From NCBI GenBank assembly GCA_029931535.1, contig JAQPZY010000984.1, positions 825,501 through 889,500 on the forward strand: a stretch of DNA of 64,000 bases, in the 5' to 3' direction. The DNA comes from Margaritifera margaritifera (Eukaryota > Mollusca > Bivalvia > Unionida > Margaritiferidae). Positions within the stretch are counted from its first letter, which is position 1. Each line of letters starts with the position of its first letter. The translations under genes and the position numbers were made by a program. The notes beneath the pieces are model-generated. The model saw nothing but the letters and a program-made list of their open reading frames with translations, was not told the origin of the DNA and made no database searches. Of the stretch, positions 57,021 to 64,000 are shown piece after piece.

Positions 57021-57583
57021 TAATTCTTGGTCTTTGTACCAGATTCATTAGATAGTGACATTTATAGGATACCATGAATCACAAAAAAGTGGACTTAACT
57101 TTCATTGTTTATTTGTACGATGTGTGGAATTAACATATTACTGGATATTGTGAATCGGATCATTCTGAAGTTCTATTTTTATACAGGTATGTGACCTATA
57201 ATTGAATTCGTGGATTTATCATATAAATGGATTTAAAATGTCAAGCATTATGGATTTCAATTGACTTTATTACACAGAGATGGATAAATTGTAAGTTGTC
57301 AATTTATTTGTTAATTATTTCACTCAATAATATAATTGTATTTTACACTGGTTTTGTTTTTATTTTTCTTATCTATCTATCCAGTTTGGCTTGTTTTTAT
57401 TTCCAAAGTGCATTTCTGGCTCACTAAGAAGTCACCCCTTCAGACGGATCTGACTTGCAAAATACACCCCGACTTGTAGGAGGGTCAAAGAGAAATTCAC
57501 TTTTTGCAGCCCTAAAAAGGCGGGGGGGGGGGGGGGGGGGGGTCGACTTGTAGTCGAGTCGACTTATAATCGAGTATATACAG

Positions 57584-57790
57584 TAATTGCATTGGGTTAT
57601 TTGCCACAGTGTACTTAAGGCCCCATGTGTATGCAAAATGTAACCCTCATTGCATCTTGTTTGATCTTTTTGCAATATGATAATTACAACACAATAGCTC
57701 AGTTATAACTGTGCTTATCTGTTGTGTATGCTATACAATATATTGCTTATTTTAGCTCTTATAAATACCTTTTCCACAAAACAGGTTTTC
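57584..57790. repeat. Third copy of 11-13 kb repeat, right part
   Basis: Continues 53,991-54,140 after the transposon: ccatgtgtatgcaaaatgta, ctcattgcatctt and tcttataaatacctttt-cc match the left arm and centre at 11,998-12,070. Next, 57,819-57,960 has an internal duplication (cattg-gagaagatgtg at 57,829 and 57,927). Confidence 0.75.
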
Positions 57791-58390
57791 AAAACAGTGT
57801 CTATTGCTTTTCAGAACATTGTCCATTGCAGAGAAGATGTGCCCACTACTGAACAGGCATCATCTACATATGTATTCCTGTCCAACACAAGTGATCCAAT
57901 CAGAGGCATTCCACAGTAATGTCCATTGCGGAGAAGATGTGTGCACTACATAACAAGCCCAATCTACATGAATACGGCATCATGACCATGGAACGGAAGA
58001 AACAAGGAGATGACAGTGTTAGGGACCCTCTGCCAATAATAGGGTTAGAAATTATAAATTAATGAATGAATTGATTAGTTTTGTGCATTTTATTACATCC
58101 TACAGACTTTTTGTATTTCAAATTGGAAGGTGGTACAAACTGCCAGGGGGGGTTCCCAATTAAAAAACATATATAAAAAATCATATGCAGCCACTGGTCC
58201 CGTGGGTTTTAGAACCTTAACAGTAAGTAGTCTGAAAACATTTGCTAGTTCCAGGTGCACTTTGAGAGTGGCCAACTAACTACAGAATGTAGGTCTCATT
58301 AACCTAGTTTTGATATGTGACACAGCTGATTTGTGTATTTTTGGTAGTAAATAGGTTAAAAGGTGTTATAATTTGAGCACAGACACCATA

Positions 58391-59107
58391 CATACATGCC
58401 AACCATTACACTTTTGGTGTAATCATTACACTTTTTTTCACCTAATTATGTCTTATGCTTGCCTGTGTGTTGAATATGCTTTTTTGGTATATTAAAAGAT
58501 AAAAAATAAAGCAATAATAAGTTGCATTTTTAATTTTATTATCACCTCTTTAATCAAATATATCATATAAATTTGAGAATATTCTAAAAGAAGACTGCTA
58601 CTTAAGATAGCACAAGAGTACATTTTGTCCATTGTAGACCTACGTGTACTTATTTTCTATTTATAGCAGCTGTATATGACACATTTCCAAGAAAACAGAC
58701 CAGTTTCTTCAAATCAATAGTGCTTTACAAATTTAAAAAGAATACGAGTGATGTAATACAGCACTCGGGTTGAGCACATTGTCATGTTTATTGCAGAATT
58801 TGTGGACTTGACTTTACAATCATTCAGCGAAAGTTCAACATTTAGACTAGTTAAAGTGTTGTATATAAATAATTTTTCAATATGTTTTGTGTTTGTATTC
58901 TGGTACTAATTCACACAGATTTTGACCATTTGTGATAAGAATTTTAACCATACGCAGATCCAGGTTAGTAGGAAAACTAAATGTACATTTTTCGTACAGT
59001 TTATTGTAATATTGGCATGTAATATATAGATTACACTTTTTATGCTCAGATTATGCTTTTTCGGCACTTAGGTTACGCTTGTAACTCTGTAGGGGTTGGC
59101 AGGTATG
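58391..59107. mobile_element. TIR element, CATACNTGCCAACC ends
   Basis: Left end CATACATGCCAACC and right end complement CATACCTGCCAACC (13 of 14). Subterminal words recur on both sides: attacacttttggtgtaatcattacac on the left and ttacactttttatgctcagattatgc on the right. No clear target duplication and no transposase were seen. 717 bp, non-autonomous. Confidence 0.6.
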
Positions 59108-59429
59108 ATTCTGGCTGGAGAGGTAAATTAATCCAGATATTAGGGTCCAGCTTGGACCCTGATTTACTTTGATTAAATGCACTTAAAAGCAATGCCAAGC
59201 GTTTGTATGATTAACGTGACTTTTGGTAAGGAAAAAAGTAAAAGTATGGTTGTGGTCTAGCAACACATGTAACAGATATAAATGGAATAATGAAGGGAAA
59301 AGTTCAGGCAAGCAAGATTGACTAACTTTCAAAAATGTGAAAATTTTGATCTATGATCTTAACCATAATGAAAAACCATTAAAAGTAATGACACATTCAG
59401 GAGTTGTACCTTCAATGGCTTTAGTGTTA

Positions 59430-61074
59430 CAGTAAAACCTGTCGTGAGCGACCTCTGCTATGAGCGACCACCTGTCATGAGCGACTACAATCATAATGCA
59501 CGGATTGATTTTATTATATAAACGCACTGTCGTGAGCGACCACCTGCAGAACGCGACCAGCGACAGCGATTTCTTGGCAAATTATGCATTTCGACACCGT
59601 TATGAACGACCGCATCACAAAAACAGAGATAAACACAACTGACCTTTATTTAACTCTTTGTAACCATGACCACTTAAGAAGCAAAGACGTTAAAAACAAA
59701 ATCAAAAACTTAAAAACAAATTAGGCTGGCTACCGGTTTCTTGAATTGTACAGCTCATGCATGTAGTGTCATATGTTATAGATGGTAAACCAGACTAGAG
59801 TACATGCTCATTCGGAAATAACTCGGCTATTTCTGCGAGACAAAAGTATGATCCATAGGATTTCCCGCGAAATTGCGTATGGCAGCTTGTTCTAAAATAA
59901 TACTGCAATGAACGACCCTATCGCGAGAACTGAGACGAACACCACTGACGTTTATTTTATTCTTTGTAACAACGACTGCTTCCAAAGTAAAGACTGTTCT
60001 AACAAACAAAAAATTATAAAAACAAATTAGACTGGCTACCGGTTTCCTAACTTTTGCAGGTCATGCATGTAGTTTACTTTGTTCTGGACTGTAAACCAGA
60101 CTAAAGTACATGTCACTAACTGCCATTGTAGTGCCAAAGTCAATATAGCGGTCGCATACATCATTTTTCTTTGGAGTTAATCCGTAATGCCTGGGGTGAA
60201 TGAGGTCTTTGTCTTTAATACCAGTAGGTGAGAATCGTTTTCCGGATTTGATTGTCATTGTGAAAGGCTTGTGTTGTTTGTTGGGGTGTTTTTGCTGTTA
60301 CAGAGATTAGAGCCCAAACACCAAACCGTCATATGCTGACCTTAGTGTAGCTGGTTACACCCTCTGTTTATAGAGTTAATCCCTTTGTATCGTCGGTGAA
60401 TAAAGTCTTTGACTTTTGTCTCTAAATAAATTTATTCTGTTTCTGGATAAATTAATTGTGTCTTTTTATTTCATTCATTGGTACATATACATTGTATATG
60501 TATTCCATATTTCCCCAAAGCCTGATCAAAACCGCTACAGTCGATATTACAATTGATCCCTTGTGACATTAACACCTAGCACTTTAATAACAATGGCAGA
60601 ACCTCCAATGAAAAAGAAACAAATTCTAACATTGGAGGAAAGAATTAATGTAATTGAAAGAAGTGAAAAATGGGAGACCGTTTGCAACATAGCAGCCACA
60701 TGAAACGTCGGTAAAACTCAAATTTAGGGTGTTATAAAAGACAAGGAGTCAATTAGAAACGAACTCATATGATAATACTAGTACATGTACGTGTGATCTT
60801 CAAATATAAATGTGATTCATGTTTTATGATAGATGTATGTCTTTATTACTATTTAAAATTATTTTCAGATTAATGCAGGCAATATTTTAACAAGAACTAT
60901 GAACAAAGAATACAATAAATGTACATGATTGTGCTTATTTTTCCCTCTTAAACAGTGCTTAATTTCGACCTTGGAAACTGGTCTTTTTGTACAAACCTGT
61001 TATGAGAGACCACCTGTCTTGAGAGACCGCTTTTTGCTGGCAGAAGGGGCGGTCTCTCATGACAGGTTTTACTG
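59430..61074 (+). mobile_element. Tigger-like element, internally deleted
   Basis: Perfect 14-bp inverted ends CAGTAAAACCTGTC and GACAGGTTTTACTG, each bordered by TA (59,428-59,429 and 61,075-61,076). The subterminal word gagcgacc/gagagacc is repeated several times at both ends. Internally, 59,600-59,815 and 59,916-60,115 are a direct duplication (taccggtttc, catgcatgtagt, aaccagact), and aatccgt..gaatgaggtcttt at 60,177 recurs at 60,378. A CENP-B-type DNA-binding start follows at 60,593. 1,645 bp, too short for a full transposase. Confidence 0.9.
60593..60772 (+). pseudogene. Tigger transposase N-terminus, two stops
   Basis: From ATG 60,593 the frame reads KKKQILTLEERINVIERSE, then a helix with VCNIAA, a TGA (60,701), and after it a block VGKTQI, TAG and GVIKDKESIRNE. 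This is the CENP-B N-terminal/psq helix-turn-helix that binds transposon ends in Tigger/pogo transposases. Two in-frame stops and the absence of any DDE domain make it dead. The rest was lost by deletion. Confidence 0.75.
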
Positions 61075-61095
61075 TAGTCCTAATGCAACAAGTAA

Positions 61096-61418
61096 TTAAG
61101 CTTTGCATGTGACTTTGATCTTGCTGATTGGACCATGCTGTTGATACACATGATTGGTACAAGATGCACCCCAAGCTATGATTTGATCGGGTGAAACATT
61201 TCTTTCCATTATCTGTAATAACTTGATTGCTTCTGGGTGACGGTTTGCACACACAAAAAATGATAATGATTTGAGACCTGGCTGTAAAGATGCCATAAAA
61301 GTGCCAAGTGACATCAAGTCCTGAGATGTAGCTATACCAAGCTTTAGGTTTATTACTTTATTTAAAAGTTTGTGAGTTACATCTCCAAACAAATATAGTA
61401 ATGTCCACCTTTCACTGA
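61096..61418 (-). CDS. Possible last exon, unrecognised
   Basis: On the minus strand TTTTCATTTCAG ends at 61,419, followed by an open frame of about 107 codons to TAA at 61,096. It reads WTLLYLFGDVTHKLLNKV, then LMSLGTFMASLQPGLKSL, CANRHPEAIKLLQIME and WGASCTNHVYQQH. Composition is unlike the surrounding noise (mixed, with Cys, Trp, His and helix-like leucines), and there is a good acceptor, so a terminal exon is plausible. There is no ATG at the start of the open stretch. The Tigger-like element ends only 21 bp downstream. I cannot assign a family. Confidence 0.38.
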
Positions 61419-62639
61419 AATGAAAACCATGAAAGTGGTAAATTTGACACTTACATATATGTAAAAGTTGACCAATTTTCCTCCCACTAATTCTAACCTT
61501 TTCAGATTTGAAAACCGTACACTAAAAGTAAATGTAACCTTCATCTGTGAACTTTACCATCAAGAAAGGTGGCAACACATGTACTAGTTCCGATGTGTAA
61601 ATTTACAAATATCATCCAATTGGCTGGTTTCATTAAACCCTTCCAAGTGGAATAATATTGGAAGATTTTGTACAAAATTATACAAGTATCTACTGGTATA
61701 CAGACTGATTCCACGTTTTCTTCAAGAGCATATGAGCAGTGTTATTTGTACAGTTTTCACACTGGATGATGTTATGTATGATGTTTATATAAAAATTATA
61801 AACGTTTCTTGACTTTAATATTTGCTTAAACCGTAATGTTAAGTATACTGTTGACATGTTAGTTATTGTCCTTGAGTTAGGTTGTTCACTTAGTATTTGA
61901 TTTCAAGGATGGTTTTGGTAAATAAGTTGTTGATTCAGTTTGAGGTCAGGGTTGATTTTGTTTACAGATAAAACCAGAATTTCCCTCTAGAGTTTTATTA
62001 AGAGTCACATACACCATAATATTCTAGAACATTCTGTCATGTGACCTATCTTTATATATACCATGTTTAGTGGACAGTTTTTCAATTTTCTTTAAAGAGC
62101 CATTACAGTTGTGAACAATCATTCCAAATTCAGAGAGAGGAATTTTTTAAACAATATTCATTCGATTATAAAAGTGCTCAGTCTTTTTAATTGACAATTT
62201 TGGGATTTATGTAAACTTATTCAAAGATATTCTGGAGTATTTCATTTTGGATAGTTGTTCATTTGGAACATTCTATATTTAGAACTTATGATTAGGACAC
62301 TTAGGATTATTGGATTATTTGGATTTTAATTCACATTACTGTAAGTGTCTTTTGAGTTTTCACTTTAATTGTCCAGAAATAATCTTGATTTTTACTTGAT
62401 TTGTTGGTTTCACTTTCTTTATGTTTTTCTAAGACCATAGAGTCGTAACAATGATTTTTTTTGGTAAACATAAAATTCAGTGTAATCCAAAATGAGATAT
62501 AGAAAGAAAGAAAAAACTAGAATTAGGTAAATAACATGGCATTGCATATCACCATGCTTAGAATCTATGCCACTAGGGATAGGGCCTGATCCAGGCGCAA
62601 ATGTTTCAGTGCTGTAAATGTGTATTTCTCTTTTCATAT
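61419..62639. other. Gene-free
   Basis: AT-rich sequence without a supported exon or repeat. If 61,096-61,418 is an exon, this would be its upstream intron. Confidence 0.35.
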
Positions 62640-62644
62640 CCAGT

Positions 62645-62975
62645 TAGTGTATATATGGTTATATGGTGCAAATCTTGATAGTTTCCAAGTTGTGAGCCAA
62701 GGACAAGTCCCTAATACTCCAGGGACATGACCCAGGATGTGTTGGATGTGCAAGTGCATATATAGTTGTAGGGTGGGGACTTGAACAGTTTCAAAGTTGT
62801 GAGCCAGAGTAGAGTTCCAACTCAAGGGACACAACCCAGGGTCTGTGCTGGATATATGTCCAATTTTATCTCCTCTTGCCCTTTTGAACCTATATATAGT
62901 TATAGGCTGGGGATCTCCGCAGTTTCAAAGTTATGCCCCAGTGCAAGTCCCCTTTACGCCCAACAAAGTATTCCC
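62645..62975. repeat. Degenerate ~110-130 bp tandem repeats
   Basis: Three diverged copies of a module with tatatagttgtagg-tgggga, cagtttcaaagttgtgagcc and caaggacaagtcc/cacaacccagg begin near 62,648, 62,757 and 62,888. A pyrimidine-rich, C-rich stretch follows (62,990-63,015). The overlapping frames at 62,781-63,041 and 62,845-63,036 are products of this repeat. Confidence 0.7.
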
Positions 62976-63041
62976 AGAGCCAATTCCCAATCCCGCCCTT
63001 CCCGCCCCCCCATCCCAACACATCTATGTATATTGAATTAA

Positions 63042-64000
63042 TAATATGTGTCCCATGAGGTAAGTAAGTACTTAAGATGGTCCAAAAGTTTAAACAATAA
63101 CATATTATCCTGATTTTGACTTCAAAAGTGATACAGTCTGTAATATACATAAGACAGTTTATACTTAATTAGAAACTTTACCAACGCGTCTTAGATATGA
63201 GAAAAGAGATCAGGTACCAAGAACAGTAATGTTTTCATTAGATAGATATACTCAATATTGTAGAATATATTCTATTTAAGGATGACCTTGTCCTTTTTAA
63301 TATTTATATAGCATTTTGTAAATAAGATACCTAATCCTATACTAAGTCCAGGAACAAAGTTATTGATCCAATATTCAAACGTTTATTGGTCAATTTTAAT
63401 ATCACCTGGCTGGAAGACGGTACTATTCTAATATGATTTATAACTAGACCCTGGTAGTGAAACACTTATATATCTGATTAGAGTTTTAATCAAACATTGT
63501 AAAATAGGTCATACAATATCAAGCCTTAATTAGACGTGGTAAATCCCGGTTTTAGAGACATGGATTAAGCCTATCAAATTAAGGTGACAAAGCCAGGTTG
63601 AGAATACTATCAAGTGATAACTTGACGGTCCTTTTCCTAGCTTCTAAAGTCCTGATTCCCAATGGCCAAGATATAATATTTCCTAATATGCAACATTTTA
63701 TTACATTTTGCACACACAGTATGAAAACAGAGAAGAAGAAAATCACCACAGGAATGAGACACTATATACATGCATGTTTTCTTTATTCATTGAATTTGAG
63801 TCCAGCAGAAATGTGTGGTTAACCATGTCTCACAAATACACCCGTAGTTGCTGCACACAATCAACAAGGAAACGTAAATAACGTTTTCACGAAACATTTC
63901 CTCAACATTGTAGTATTCTAAATTGTAGTCACCAAAAGCAAGTAAACTGAGGATGATATTTATTTCTACTTTTTAGGTCGAACGTATGTACTCGTATCTT
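63042..64000. other. Gene-free right end
   Basis: No coding frame with recognisable features; AT-rich, no clear repeat. The frame at 63,598-63,822 looks like chance. Confidence 0.35.

Larger units (their letters stand above)
54141..57583. mobile_element. TA-flanked transposon, carries a nested one
   Basis: Left end CAGTATATACTCGCTTATAAG-type, right end its complement with two changes (second base and one internal); TA precedes 54,141 and follows 57,583. The flanks join into a continuous copy of the 11-13 kb repeat: aatatggcggccttcattaca before, attgcattgggttatttgcc after, matching the uninterrupted right arm there. Without the inner element (55,187-57,020) it would be about 1.6 kb. No transposase was recognised. 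The ends resemble the MITE family at 16.5 and 30.9 kb, so the same enzyme may have moved all three. A long G run (57,522-57,542) lies near the right end. Confidence 0.82.

Overview
The window is animal nuclear DNA: AT-rich, intron-bearing, no operons or ribosome-binding sites, with tandem arrays, long dinucleotide microsatellites and a very high density of short inverted-repeat elements. The two recognisable genes (an MGST3-like first exon and a complete six-exon retinol-dehydrogenase-like SDR gene) together with CR1/Jockey-type LINE pieces, pogo/Tigger-like elements and decayed Polinton-type genes suit an invertebrate, most plausibly a mollusc such as a bivalve. The species cannot be fixed from sequence alone. 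Most of the listed open frames of 60-110 codons are chance frames or repeat frames.  Layout. 1-1,710: no gene; a TA-flanked inverted-repeat element at 684-1,710. 1,807-8,088: a 64-bp satellite of about 98 units with an 18-unit higher-order repeat. 8,498-9,190: a duplicated module, one copy next to a hAT-type MITE with an intact 8-bp duplication. 9,554-9,691 (minus): first coding exon of an MGST3-like gene, so the satellite probably lies in its first intron. 11,050-15,400: imperfect palindromes and foldback elements. 16,900-22,000 (minus): remains of a Polinton/adintovirus-like element (capsid protein, membrane protein, other structural-type frames), all broken. 22,889-23,668: a 52-bp array of exactly 15 units. 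23,900-26,905: SINE-like inverted pair and pogo/Tigger-like remnants.  28,812-41,250 (minus): the complete SDR gene, six coding exons, 334 residues, every junction in phase with GT-AG introns. Its introns hold a 20/40-bp array, a 5'-truncated LINE, MITEs and a 45-bp minisatellite. 41,500-47,200: repeats shared with the 13-kb region, then a second Polinton-like fragment on the plus strand (43,953-46,330) between two diverged direct repeats. 48,050-49,010 and 52,245-52,520: minus-strand LINE fragments. 54,141-57,583: a TA-flanked transposon that carries a second TA-flanked transposon inside it and interrupts a copy of the 11-13 kb palindromic repeat. 58,391-61,074: two further inverted-repeat elements, one a deleted Tigger-like element with a broken CENP-B-type DNA-binding region. 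61,096-61,418 (minus): a possible unrecognised exon. The last 2.5 kb shows only degenerate tandem repeats.  The two host genes belong to membrane-associated detoxification/lipid (MGST3) and retinoid/carbonyl redox (SDR) families. Nothing in the sequence shows that they act together. The two virus-like fragments are the most unusual content.
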